The notes beneath the pieces are model-generated. The model was not told the DNA's origin, did not search any database, and worked only from the letters and a program-made list of their open reading frames with translations. Made by a program: the position numbers and the translations under genes. From assembly GCA_937899245.1 (NCBI GenBank), contig CALDKB010000047.1:1-64000 (forward strand): DNA of 64,000 nucleotides, in the 5' to 3' direction. The stretch's first letter is position 1. Each line of letters begins with the position of its first letter. The stretch is from an uncultured Bacteroidales bacterium. GTDB lineage: Bacteria; Bacteroidota; Bacteroidia; Bacteroidales; ML635J-15. This document shows positions 1-7,736 of this stretch, piece by piece.

Positions 1-776
1 TTGAGTATGTCGGCAACGGTTTCCGAGGCGTATTCTGCGAGGATTGGCTTCATTTCCTGCTCAACCCATTCGCGCCCGAGCGATTTCGGTGGTTTCTGGC
101 TGTAGTATCTTATTGCCGAAAGTTTTTTCAGAAGTGAGGGGATGGTTTTGCCCGAGGCGGCAATGTCGCCGTTTGCATCGTAGTTTTTGCCGAGTTTGCG
201 GGCGTACTCGTTCATTATTATGTTGACGGGCGAAATGTCGAAGGCAATCCGTTCGCCCTGCCTGTTGCGCATTGATATGTTTGAGAATCCGCCGAGGTTG
301 AGGCAGGCATCGTACTTGCCGAACAGAAGTTCGTCGCCAATAGGCACAAGTGGAGCGCCTTGTCCGCCAAGGGCAACATCGCCGCTGCGGAAATCATAAA
401 TTGTAGTAATGCCGGTTTGCTTGGCAATTATGTTGCCGTCGCCAATCTGCAAGGTGTAGCCTTCGGCTGGATTATGAAAGACAGTGTGTCCGTGCGAAGC
501 AATTATGTCAATAGGATGAGATACGTCTTTTTTGAATTCGTTGACGCACTTTGCCGAAAATTGTCCGAACCATACATCGGCACGTTTTAGCTCTTCTGCC
601 GAAAGCGTGTGTAGCGAAAGCATCTTCGCCTTTGTTTCGGCATCATAATCGAAAGTCTGGGATTTTATGGTTTTATATTCCCATTTCCCTTCGTATTTTT
701 TGAATTCGCATAGGACAATATCTAGGCCATCTGCAGATGTTCCCGACATTAATCCTATTGCGTTAAGTTGTTTCAT
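1..776 (-). CDS. anmK: Anhydro-N-acetylmuramic acid kinase, partial (3' end outside window)
   Basis: AnmK opens the 1,6-anhydro ring of anhydro-MurNAc and phosphorylates it to MurNAc-6-P during cytoplasmic peptidoglycan recycling. The minus-strand frame is open from the ATG at 776 to the window edge, about 258 residues. Near the N-terminus is MSGTSADGLDIV, the family's nucleotide-binding signature (usually MSGTSLDG). Further on are SHGHTVFHNP, LQIGDGNIIA, a DFRSGDVALGGQGAPLVP stretch, a GGFSNIS segment, and PPKSLGREWV near the edge, all in the order expected for AnmK. A -7 box lies 25 nt upstream. The C-terminal third is not visible, so intactness is unknown. Family assignment is firm. Confidence 0.93.
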   Translation of the reverse strand, partial: MKQLNAIGLMSGTSADGLDIVLCEFKKYEGKWEYKTIKSQTFDYDAETKAKMLSLHTLSAEELKRADVWFGQFSAKCVNEFKKDVSHPIDIIASHGHTVFHNPAEGYTLQIGDGNIIAKQTGITTIYDFRSGDVALGGQGAPLVPIGDELLFGKYDACLNLGGFSNISMRNRQGERIAFDISPVNIIMNEYARKLGKNYDANGDIAASGKTIPSLLKKLSAIRYYSQKPPKSLGREWVEQEMKPILAEYASETVADIL

Positions 777-800
777 AAAAATAATTGATAAAAATGTTTA

Positions 801-808
801 CAAAATTA
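801..808 (-). promoter_or_regulatory. -7 box of the anmK promoter
   Basis: On the minus strand this reads TAATTTTG, matching the Bacteroidetes consensus TAnnTTTG. It ends 25 nt before the anmK ATG. No correctly spaced -33 TTG is obvious. Confidence 0.45.
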
Positions 809-864
809 AACAAAATGAAAAACAAATGGTTAACTTAGCAACCAAATTAAAAAACTAATTTTTT

Positions 865-1722
865 ATGGAAAGAATAATTGTCCCAATAGATTTTTCTGAG
901 GAATCTATGAAAGGTTTAGACTTGGCGGTAATATATGCCAACAAGTTTTTTTGCGATATCCAAATGGTTCATGTTCAGTCGAAAAAACATGGAAGACTGC
1001 AGGTACATTTCGAGAACCAGTACAATTCGATAGTTGAGAATTTCGAGGAAATAATTTCCGAGTACAAGCCGAAATTGAATGCTGTCAGCAGATTGACATA
1101 TATTATAAAGACTGGTAGTGTTCACGAAGAAGTTGTAAACCAAGCACACGCTTTCGACGATTCAATTATTATTTGCTCTACAAACGGAACTTCCGGACTT
1201 AGCGATTTTATATTAGGTAGTAACGCATACCGCATTATTCAGAGCACTGACAAACCTGTAATTTCTGTTTACTCGAATAAATATATAGGTGATGTTAAGC
1301 GTATTGTTCTTCCTCTCGACATTACAAAGGAAACACGCGAGAAAGTTCCGTTGGTTGCTGCTATTGCAAAGGCATTCGGTGCCGAGGTTCATATCGTCAA
1401 GGTCGCTTCGTCCGACAGCGAGGGCATCCAGAACAAACTTGAGATCTTTGCAACCACCGTACGCAAGTATTTCGACCAGGAAAATGTCAGCTACAAGACT
1501 TCGTTCCTCATTGGCGAGAACATCACGGATATAACAATCGAATATGCAAAGACGATAGATGCCGACCTTATTGCAATAATGACAGAACAGACAACTGCAT
1601 TGTCAAACATTATACTCGGCTCGTATGCATATCAGATGTTGAACACATCACCAATTCCGGTGCTCAGTGTTACACCTAAGGGCTTGTTCCTTGGCGGTTT
1701 CAAGGTAACCGGTGGAAACTAG
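865..1722 (+). CDS. Universal stress protein, tandem UspA domains
   Basis: Cytoplasmic protein of 285 residues made of two UspA domains (about 1-140 and 145-275). The first opens with RIIVPIDFSEES, the usual beta1-loop of the family, and ends with a GTSGLSDFILGSNA segment resembling the GxxG...GS nucleotide-binding loop. The second starts RIVLPLDITKETR and has a weaker loop (LSNIILGSYA), so it may not bind ATP. Two-domain Usp proteins of this length are common in Bacteroidetes. The gene is monocistronic: a strong terminator follows 30 nt after the stop and the next gene has its own -7 box. The stimulus or partner cannot be read from the sequence. Confidence 0.88.
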   Translation: MERIIVPIDFSEESMKGLDLAVIYANKFFCDIQMVHVQSKKHGRLQVHFENQYNSIVENFEEIISEYKPKLNAVSRLTYIIKTGSVHEEVVNQAHAFDDSIIICSTNGTSGLSDFILGSNAYRIIQSTDKPVISVYSNKYIGDVKRIVLPLDITKETREKVPLVAAIAKAFGAEVHIVKVASSDSEGIQNKLEIFATTVRKYFDQENVSYKTSFLIGENITDITIEYAKTIDADLIAIMTEQTTALSNIILGSYAYQMLNTSPIPVLSVTPKGLFLGGFKVTGGN

Positions 1723-1752
1723 GATTTCGTAATAATTTATAATGACATACGT

Positions 1753-1785
1753 AAAGGAAGGTCTGTTTAAACCTTCCTTTTTTTT
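1753..1785 (+). terminator. Intrinsic terminator after the universal stress gene
   Basis: A perfect 9-bp stem (AAAGGAAGG with CCTTCCTTT) around a 10-nt loop, followed by an eight-T run. It lies inside the upstream extension of the priA reading frame, which argues that the extension is not translated. Confidence 0.85.
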
Positions 1786-1827
1786 CAACAACCTTGATTT
1801 TCTCCAAAAAAACATTGCAAATATTAG

Positions 1828-1835
1828 TAATTTTG
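1828..1835 (+). promoter_or_regulatory. -7 box of the priA promoter
   Basis: TAATTTTG, a full match to TAnnTTTG, ending 23 nt before the ATG at 1859. It is downstream of the terminator, so priA probably starts its own transcript here. Confidence 0.5.
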
Positions 1836-1858
1836 TTTCGCTAATTGAAGCCAAGTTT

Positions 1859-4315
1859 ATGCGTATTGCCGAAATAATATTACCGCTGGCCTTGCAGGGG
1901 ACATTTTCGTACGAAGTTCCCGACGGTATGCGCGATGCCGTATGTCTGGGAAAGCGTGTGCTCGTTAATTTCGGAAAGAAGAAGATATATACAGGTGTTG
2001 TTGTCGGTGTGTATGATTCTGAAAAAACAGACGACACCGGCGGAATCAACTACAAGCCGATTACTGCGGTGCTTGATGACAAGCCTTTTATTTCGGAGCC
2101 GCAACTTAAGCTATGGAATTGGATGTCGACATATTATTGCTGTACTGTTGGTGAGATATTTGCCGCGGCAGTGCCGAGCGTATTGTTGCCCACAAGCGAG
2201 TCGAAATACAATGTCATTGCTTGTCCTACTGGCGATGAGCCGTTGTCGGGCAACGAACTGCTGCTATATAACTGCATTGTGAATAATGAAGGAGCTTCGC
2301 TGGCCGACCTTGTCGACTGTACAAACTTGAAAAATCCTTTGCCGGCAATTCAGCGCCTTGTTACGAAGGGCCTTATTTCCGACGAGCAGGTAGTTGGAAG
2401 GCAATATCGTCCTGTTGAACGAAACTATGTGGTCTTTTCGTTGCCCGAAGCGGAAAAGAATGCCGACTCCTTGGATAAGGTGCTGTCAAAAAATGGCAAG
2501 CAGAAGTTGATATTGGAGACTCTTGTCGAAATGTGCCGCAATGGCAATGTTGATAAAATTGAAGTCGAGGAACGTGAGCTGCTGGTGAAATGCGATGCGT
2601 CCAAGTCGAGTCTCTTGAGCCTGCAGAAGTACGGACTACTTCTCTTATGCCGCAAGGTGCGCGAGTCGGCCTCCTCTGAAATTTGTGGAGATGTAGCGGT
2701 TGTCCTTTCCGACGAACAGCAAAGGGCGTACGATGAAATAAACGAAGCTTTTGCTGTGCATTCGCCTGTGCTTCTGCATGGTGTAACATCTAGCGGAAAG
2801 ACCGAATTGTATGTAAAGCTCATTCAGAAAACTATTGCTCGAGGTCGGAAAGTCTTGTATTTGCTTCCCGAAATAGCACTTACCGCACAATTGATAGGAC
2901 GTTTGGAAAAATATTTCGGCACAAGTGTGAAGGTATATCACAGCAAGTATACCGCTTCGGCACGTGCGTCGGTGTATAATGCGGTAATAGATGGAAAGTA
3001 CGAGATAATACTTGGCGTTCGTTCGTCTGTTTTGTTGCCTTTCGAGAACCTCGGGCTGATAATCGTTGACGAGGAACATGAAAATTCGTACAAGCAGTTT
3101 GACCCGGATCCTCGTTACAATGCCCGTGATATGGCGCTGGTAATGGCAAAGATACATGGAGCAAGCGTAATACTAGGTTCGGCAACTCCGTCGGTGGAAT
3201 CGTACAACAATGCTCTGCAGGGCCGTTATCGGCTTGTAGAATTGAAGCACCGTTACGGCAATGTTATGTTGCCGGTTATTGAGGTTGCCGATATGAAAGA
3301 TGCCTACCACCGCAAAATAAATAAAGGTCATTTCCATCCAAGACTCATAACGGCTATAAATGAGGCAGTCGGCAAAGGAGAGCAGGTAATACTATTCCAG
3401 AACAGGCGCGGCTATTCGTCGATGCTGGAGTGCAAGGCGTGCGGTTGGGTGCCACATTGCCAGAACTGCAACGTTAGCCTGACGCTGCACAAGTACGAAA
3501 ACAAGCTTGTGTGCCATTATTGTGGCGAAAAATTCAATGTGCCTTCGGTATGTGGTAATTGCGGTGCAGAGAACATATTGCAGAAAGGCCTGGGCACCGA
3601 GAAGTTGGAAGAGCAGGTAATGCAGTTGTTCCCGGCAGCACGCGTGGCGCGTCTCGACTACGATACGGCACAATCGCGAAAGAACTTCGAGAATATAGTT
3701 TCGGAGTTTGAACATGGAAATTATGATATTCTTATAGGGACACAGATGATTACCAAGGGCTTGGACTTTCCAAATGTCAGTCTAGTCGGAATCCTTAATG
3801 CCGACAATATGCTTAATTTTCCTGATTTCAGGGCTTTCGAGCGTTCCTTTCAGTTGATGGCACAGGTGGCTGGCCGTGCTGGACGGCGCCAGAAACGCGG
3901 ACTTGTAATTATCCAGACTTTCACTCCCGACCACCAGATAATCGGCAATGTGCTTGCCGACGACTACAAGTCGATGGTAAACAACCAGTTGAAGGAAAGG
4001 TCCATCTTGCATTATCCTCCATTGTGGAATTTCATCGTGTTGCGGCTTAAGCATAAAGACAATTATTTGGTGCAGAAGGCGTCTTACTGGCTTGCGCAGG
4101 AACTGCGAAAGTCGTTGCTCGACCGAGTGCGCGGCCCTGAGGAGCCGGCTGTAAACCGCATTAGCAACTACTTCATTATGAATGTGCATATCCGTTTTGA
4201 GAAAACTCTGTCGGCGCAAAAGATAAAGGCGTTTGTCATGGAAAAGTTGCAATGGTTGAGGTCGGTGCCTGAATTTTCACAGGTAAAAGTTGAAATAGAC
4301 GTAGATCCGTACTAG
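1859..4315 (+). CDS. priA: Primosomal protein N' (replication restart helicase PriA)
   Basis: PriA is a 3'-5' DNA helicase that recognises stalled forks and reloads the replisome. At 818 residues it has family length. It opens with a 3'BD domain (MRIAEIILPLALQGTFSYEVP), followed by Walker A GVTSSGKTE, a DEEHE Walker B box, and GSATPSVES. The eight-cysteine zinc-binding insert (CKACGW, CQNCN, CHYCGE, CGNCGAE) and the C-terminal helicase motifs (GTQMITKGLDFPNVSLVG, QVAGRAGR) are present. The frame stays open upstream to 1742, but that extension would cover a strong terminator and the -7 box, and homologues begin with this beta-strand, so 1859 is preferred. It converges with the MutS-like gene. 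Confidence 0.96.
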   Translation: MRIAEIILPLALQGTFSYEVPDGMRDAVCLGKRVLVNFGKKKIYTGVVVGVYDSEKTDDTGGINYKPITAVLDDKPFISEPQLKLWNWMSTYYCCTVGEIFAAAVPSVLLPTSESKYNVIACPTGDEPLSGNELLLYNCIVNNEGASLADLVDCTNLKNPLPAIQRLVTKGLISDEQVVGRQYRPVERNYVVFSLPEAEKNADSLDKVLSKNGKQKLILETLVEMCRNGNVDKIEVEERELLVKCDASKSSLLSLQKYGLLLLCRKVRESASSEICGDVAVVLSDEQQRAYDEINEAFAVHSPVLLHGVTSSGKTELYVKLIQKTIARGRKVLYLLPEIALTAQLIGRLEKYFGTSVKVYHSKYTASARASVYNAVIDGKYEIILGVRSSVLLPFENLGLIIVDEEHENSYKQFDPDPRYNARDMALVMAKIHGASVILGSATPSVESYNNALQGRYRLVELKHRYGNVMLPVIEVADMKDAYHRKINKGHFHPRLITAINEAVGKGEQVILFQNRRGYSSMLECKACGWVPHCQNCNVSLTLHKYENKLVCHYCGEKFNVPSVCGNCGAENILQKGLGTEKLEEQVMQLFPAARVARLDYDTAQSRKNFENIVSEFEHGNYDILIGTQMITKGLDFPNVSLVGILNADNMLNFPDFRAFERSFQLMAQVAGRAGRRQKRGLVIIQTFTPDHQIIGNVLADDYKSMVNNQLKERSILHYPPLWNFIVLRLKHKDNYLVQKASYWLAQELRKSLLDRVRGPEEPAVNRISNYFIMNVHIRFEKTLSAQKIKAFVMEKLQWLRSVPEFSQVKVEIDVDPY

Positions 4316-4397
4316 GACGGAAGTCTGCTCGCATAGATTGTGTGGAACAAAGAAAAGGCTTAGCGGGAAACCGCAAAACGGTTAGTATTAGAGTTGC

Positions 4398-5780
4398 TTA
4401 TACCATTTTTTTTGCTTCGCTGACAAATTCTTCGTCGATGCCAAAGATTTCAGCGATGCGGAGACCTTCGGCTGGAACCTCTTCTTCGGACGTGGCGATA
4501 AGCGAATAGTCCATATAGCTGCTGATGTTTTCTGGTGTTACTTTTGCACCTTCAGGGACAACAAGTCCTTTTACGCGAAGTCGGTTGCAGTCGGTTGAAA
4601 TGCCGTTGTAGTGAGTGGTGATGAGACTTCGTGTGCTATGTCGCGATAGGATCTTGATGAACGCGTTTACGAGAGCGCGACCTTCGTTTGGATTTGTTGT
4701 CCGTGCAAGTTCGTCGACAAGCGCAAGGATGCGGCTGCCTGATTTTGCCGCCTTGATAATCCTGTCGATGTTGAGCATTTCGATGGCAAACGATGATAGA
4801 CCGCTGACTTCCGACTGTGCGTCTCCGATGCTGTACATTATTTCGTCAACCAAGGCGATTTCGGCCTTTGCAGCGGGAACGAAAAATCCAAACTGGCACA
4901 TAAGCTGAATTAACGAGACGGTTTTCAAAATAACGGTTTTGCCCGACATATTGGCGCCAGTGATAAGATTTGGCTTTTCGCAGAATTGGATGTCGACTGG
5001 CTGGAAGGAAAGACCTCTTTCGTGAAGCGATTTCTCAACAACGGGGTTGAAAGCTCCGATAATGATGGTGTCCATGTCGGATATTTCAGGTTTGCAAAGT
5101 TTAAGGTCGCGGGCGAGGACAGCTTTTGCAAGTAGCACGTCAAGCTTTGCAAGCTGGTCGTAGTTGGCTTGGATTTCTTCGCTGAAGAATCGTATCTTTT
5201 CCGAAAGGTGTTCGCGTATCATGTCTTCTATGCCGATGCATTCGAGGCGCAGACGTTCGGCCTTTTCCGTCTGGTTGTTTTTGCTTGCAATGTCATATTC
5301 CTTGCGCAGTGATGCAAGTTTTTCGTCGTATGCCGAATAAATGTAAAAACTTTGTATGCCGTTGTGTTCGGGGTCCATAATTTCGACAATATTGTGCAGG
5401 TTGTGAAATGGTAGTATGTCGAAGTTGTTCTCGTCAAGCGTATGGCAGATGCTGTCGGAAATCATGCAGAAGTTCTTGATTTCGAAAAGTTCGATGTCGT
5501 CGAGTGTTTGTGCCGAGCGCAAGTTGTGGATAGTCTGGTGGATGTCGTTGAGTTGCGAAAGACGACGTTGTGTAATGAGCAGAGCTTTTGTGTTTTCGGC
5601 ATTAGAAACGAATTCGGTGGCTATTTCGAGGATGTCGAGTTCCATTTGAAGCTCGAATGGCCGCGTGAGGAAACGTTGCGACAATAGATATTTTCGACCA
5701 GCTGCAGAGCAGATGTTCAGGTGCTCGTATATGAATCGAAGTCCTTGGTTGTCGTTTATATGATGCTTGAAATTGTTCAT
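4398..5780 (-). CDS. MutS-related ATPase lacking mismatch-binding domains
   Basis: This 460-residue protein carries the helical core and ATPase domain of MutS but not the N-terminal mismatch-recognition and connector domains. Walker A is TGANMSGKT (about 274-282). Conserved MutS ATPase segments follow: SIGDAQSEVSGLSSFA, a LALVDELARTTNPNEG Walker B, and SLITTHYNGI. Without a mismatch reader it is unlikely to act in classical mismatch repair. Short MutS-like proteins of this kind occur in Bacteroidetes and fusobacteria, some next to lysine-aminomutase genes, but no such genes are in this window. It lies 19 nt after queD and is probably cotranscribed with it. The substrate is unknown. Confidence 0.82.
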   Translation of the reverse strand: MNNFKHHINDNQGLRFIYEHLNICSAAGRKYLLSQRFLTRPFELQMELDILEIATEFVSNAENTKALLITQRRLSQLNDIHQTIHNLRSAQTLDDIELFEIKNFCMISDSICHTLDENNFDILPFHNLHNIVEIMDPEHNGIQSFYIYSAYDEKLASLRKEYDIASKNNQTEKAERLRLECIGIEDMIREHLSEKIRFFSEEIQANYDQLAKLDVLLAKAVLARDLKLCKPEISDMDTIIIGAFNPVVEKSLHERGLSFQPVDIQFCEKPNLITGANMSGKTVILKTVSLIQLMCQFGFFVPAAKAEIALVDEIMYSIGDAQSEVSGLSSFAIEMLNIDRIIKAAKSGSRILALVDELARTTNPNEGRALVNAFIKILSRHSTRSLITTHYNGISTDCNRLRVKGLVVPEGAKVTPENISSYMDYSLIATSEEEVPAEGLRIAEIFGIDEEFVSEAKKMV

Positions 5781-5799
5781 AGTGAGGAATGATTAATTT

Positions 5800-6249
5800 T
5801 TATTCGTTATCACTTGCGAACCATTCTGCAAACGAGCTAGAAGTTTCGTATAGTCGAAGACAGAAAAGTTCTACGCCCTCCGGCATCAGAGGCTTGATTA
5901 GCGATGCGAAGTGAGCGACAAGATTTTCTGCTGTTGGCTGGAACTCAACAATATGAATGCGAGAGAAAATATCCTTGTTGGCATCGGCAAAATTTGAGCA
6001 TTCGTCGCAACTGATGACAAGGCTATGGTCGAACTTGTCGATTACATTTTCCTTGATTCTGTTCTTAAGGATGCCGAAGTCGACTACCATTCCGTATTTG
6101 GGCGACGATTTGTCTGAAATAGGTTCGCCAATGGCTGTTACATGCAGTTTGTATGTGTGTCCATGAATATTTCGGCAAAGCCCGTCGTAGTTGTGAAGGG
6201 TGTGTGCTGTATCGAATTCAAAAATTTTGGTTACTCTTATTTTTGGCAT
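5800..6249 (-). CDS. queD: 6-carboxytetrahydropterin synthase (QueD / PTPS family)
   Basis: QueD converts 7,8-dihydroneopterin triphosphate to 6-carboxy-tetrahydropterin, a step to queuosine. The 149-residue protein has the zinc-binding histidines in FDTAHTL (His16) and IHGHTY (His29, His31). The cysteine of CRNIHGH (Cys25) matches the catalytic cysteine of the family, and PTAENL is the usual substrate-binding segment. It could instead be a 6-pyruvoyl-tetrahydropterin synthase, but in bacteria of this type QueD is the more likely role. First gene of a two-gene minus-strand unit with the MutS-like ATPase. Confidence 0.9.
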   Translation of the reverse strand: MPKIRVTKIFEFDTAHTLHNYDGLCRNIHGHTYKLHVTAIGEPISDKSSPKYGMVVDFGILKNRIKENVIDKFDHSLVISCDECSNFADANKDIFSRIHIVEFQPTAENLVAHFASLIKPLMPEGVELFCLRLYETSSSFAEWFASDNE

Positions 6250-6269
6250 GATGCGTTTTTTTTGTGATG

Positions 6270-6277
6270 CAAAGATA
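6270..6277 (-). promoter_or_regulatory. -7 box of the queD promoter
   Basis: Minus strand reads TATCTTTG, matching TAnnTTTG, ending 21 nt before the queD ATG. Confidence 0.5.
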
Positions 6278-6324
6278 GTTAATAAAAACTTTTTCTGTTG
6301 ATTTTCGGTTAATTAAAAAAAGTG

Positions 6325-6332
6325 TAAATTCG
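6325..6332 (+). promoter_or_regulatory. Possible -7 box of the pfkA promoter
   Basis: TAAATTCG, a seven-of-eight match to TAnnTTTG, 24 nt before the pfkA ATG. The position fits the pattern of the window but the match is imperfect. Confidence 0.3.
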
Positions 6333-6356
6333 CACCAAATTAAATACTGATAGTTT

Positions 6357-7337
6357 ATGGCAAATATCAAGAAGTTGGCAGTTTTAACATCTGGTGGAGA
6401 TGCTCCGGGTATGAATGCTGCAATCAGAGCCGTTGTAAGAAAGTCCTTGCATGAAGGTTTGGAAGTTTACGGCGTTATGAGGGGTTATGAAGGTCTTATC
6501 ACGGACGATTTTGTAAGGATGGAATCGAAGAGCGTAGGCAATATTATTCAGCGCGGCGGTACTATTCTTAAGACGGCCCGTAGCGAACAGTTCAGAACCC
6601 ACGAGGGGCGGCAGTTGGCTTACGACAACTTGATAAAACATGGAATTGATGCTTTGGTTGTTATTGGCGGTGATGGTACTTTCCGTGGGGCAAGGGAATT
6701 TACCGAAGATTTTCCTTTCCCTGTTGTGGGTATTCCCGGAACAATTGATAACGACTTGTTCGGTACCGACATGACAATTGGCTACGATACAGCAGTAAAT
6801 ACAGTTGTTGAAGCTGTAGATAAGATTCGAGACACGGCGGCCAGCCACGAAAGAATGTTCTTCGTCGAGGTTATGGGCCGTGATGCAGGTTTCATCGCAT
6901 TGCGTAGCGGTATTGCCTGCGGTGCCGAGGATGTTCTTGTTCCAGAGACAGTTACGTACCTTGATGAACTTCACGACAAGCTGGTTAATTATATGACAGA
7001 GAAGAAGACCTCGAGCATTATTCTTGTTGCCGAGGGCGATGATGCCGGTGGCGCCTACGATATTAGGAACGCAATGGCAAAGTATGGCGAGGAATTCGAT
7101 ATGAGAGTTATTGTTCTTGGTCACATTCAGCGAGGTGGAACACCGTCTGCGTACGACAGATATCTTGCAAGCCGTCTTGGCGTTTCAGCTGTTGATGCTC
7201 TTCTCGACGACCAGCGCAGCGTAATGTGCGGTATGGTTCACAACGAGATCGTTCTTGTTCCTTTCAACAAGACAATCAAGCACCACAAGACCATCGACCA
7301 GAAGATGCTTGACATTGTCGACGTGCTGAATAGCTAA
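6357..7337 (+). CDS. pfkA: ATP-dependent 6-phosphofructokinase
   Basis: Phosphorylates fructose-6-P to fructose-1,6-bisphosphate in glycolysis. The 326-residue length is that of the bacterial homotetrameric ATP enzyme. Visible motifs are the phosphate-binding TSGGDAPGMNAAIR (11-24), GGDGTFRGA (104-112, with Gly rather than the Asp typical of pyrophosphate-dependent enzymes), the catalytic loop PGTIDND (Asp131), the MGRDAGFIAL segment and the effector-site GHIQRGGTPSAYDR. It is probably monocistronic: a decayed, gene-poor stretch follows and the next gene is on the other strand. Confidence 0.96.
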   Translation: MANIKKLAVLTSGGDAPGMNAAIRAVVRKSLHEGLEVYGVMRGYEGLITDDFVRMESKSVGNIIQRGGTILKTARSEQFRTHEGRQLAYDNLIKHGIDALVVIGGDGTFRGAREFTEDFPFPVVGIPGTIDNDLFGTDMTIGYDTAVNTVVEAVDKIRDTAASHERMFFVEVMGRDAGFIALRSGIACGAEDVLVPETVTYLDELHDKLVNYMTEKKTSSIILVAEGDDAGGAYDIRNAMAKYGEEFDMRVIVLGHIQRGGTPSAYDRYLASRLGVSAVDALLDDQRSVMCGMVHNEIVLVPFNKTIKHHKTIDQKMLDIVDVLNS

Positions 7338-7420
7338 ACAATTTTTGGTTTAATGATATCGAAAACGGTTGCTACTATAATGCTCCCTAAGATTTAGTCC
7401 AAAAGTTAAAGTGGTCATCT

Positions 7421-7573
7421 ATGCACAAACGAAAAGGAAAAGAGATGACCAACACAAAGACAAGGAGCAGCTGGAAGTTCACGGCGGAGATCAAGGCGAA
7501 AGTCGCCATGGAAGCACTGCTCCTATTGGTGGTTCAAACATCGGGACGCATTATATTTTGGGCTGATTCATAA
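7421..7573 (+). pseudogene. Remnant of an IS3-family transposase OrfA
   Basis: An open stretch of 50 codons contains SSWKFTAEIKAKVAMEALL. This resembles the first helix of IS3/IS150-type OrfA proteins, which usually begin with a basic segment followed by KFTAEFKAKVALEALKE. The similarity ends at LL, after which the frame runs into unrelated residues and stops. No OrfB, terminal inverted repeats or target duplication were found nearby, so this is a leftover and not a mobile copy. Confidence 0.6.
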
Positions 7574-7614
7574 AATGCCAAAGCATTTCTCTCCAATTAA
7601 CATTTGTTATATAA

Positions 7615-7716
7615 CTTTTGTCGACACTAGTAACCGACCGCGTTTTCGAACCAATTCATGATATGGAAGGGTCTGTAGAAAAATATGCCGGTTGGCAAAA
7701 GGCTGTATCTGACTAG
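7615..7716 (+). pseudogene. Probable C-terminal remnant of glycerol kinase (glpK)
   Basis: The plus-strand frame ending in TAG at 7714-7716 reads RVFEPIHDMEGSVEKYAGWQ followed by KAVSD. It resembles the extreme C-terminus of GlpK, where an R-F-P stretch is followed by a YAGWKKAV motif. There is no start codon and a stop interrupts the frame just upstream, so only the tail survives. It lies about 40 bp after the transposase remnant, suggesting an insertion followed by deletion. The match rests on about 25 residues from memory. Confidence 0.4.
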
Positions 7717-7736
7717 AATCGGTAAGTTGCTACCAA

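Noticed and set aside
4398..5780. Truncated mutS pseudogene
   Set aside because: The frame is intact, the ATPase motifs are complete and the length is that of a known short subfamily; nothing upstream resembles missing MutS domains.
7421..7573. An active IS3-family element
   Set aside because: Only the first ~25 codons of OrfA are recognisable; no OrfB, inverted repeats or target duplication were found.
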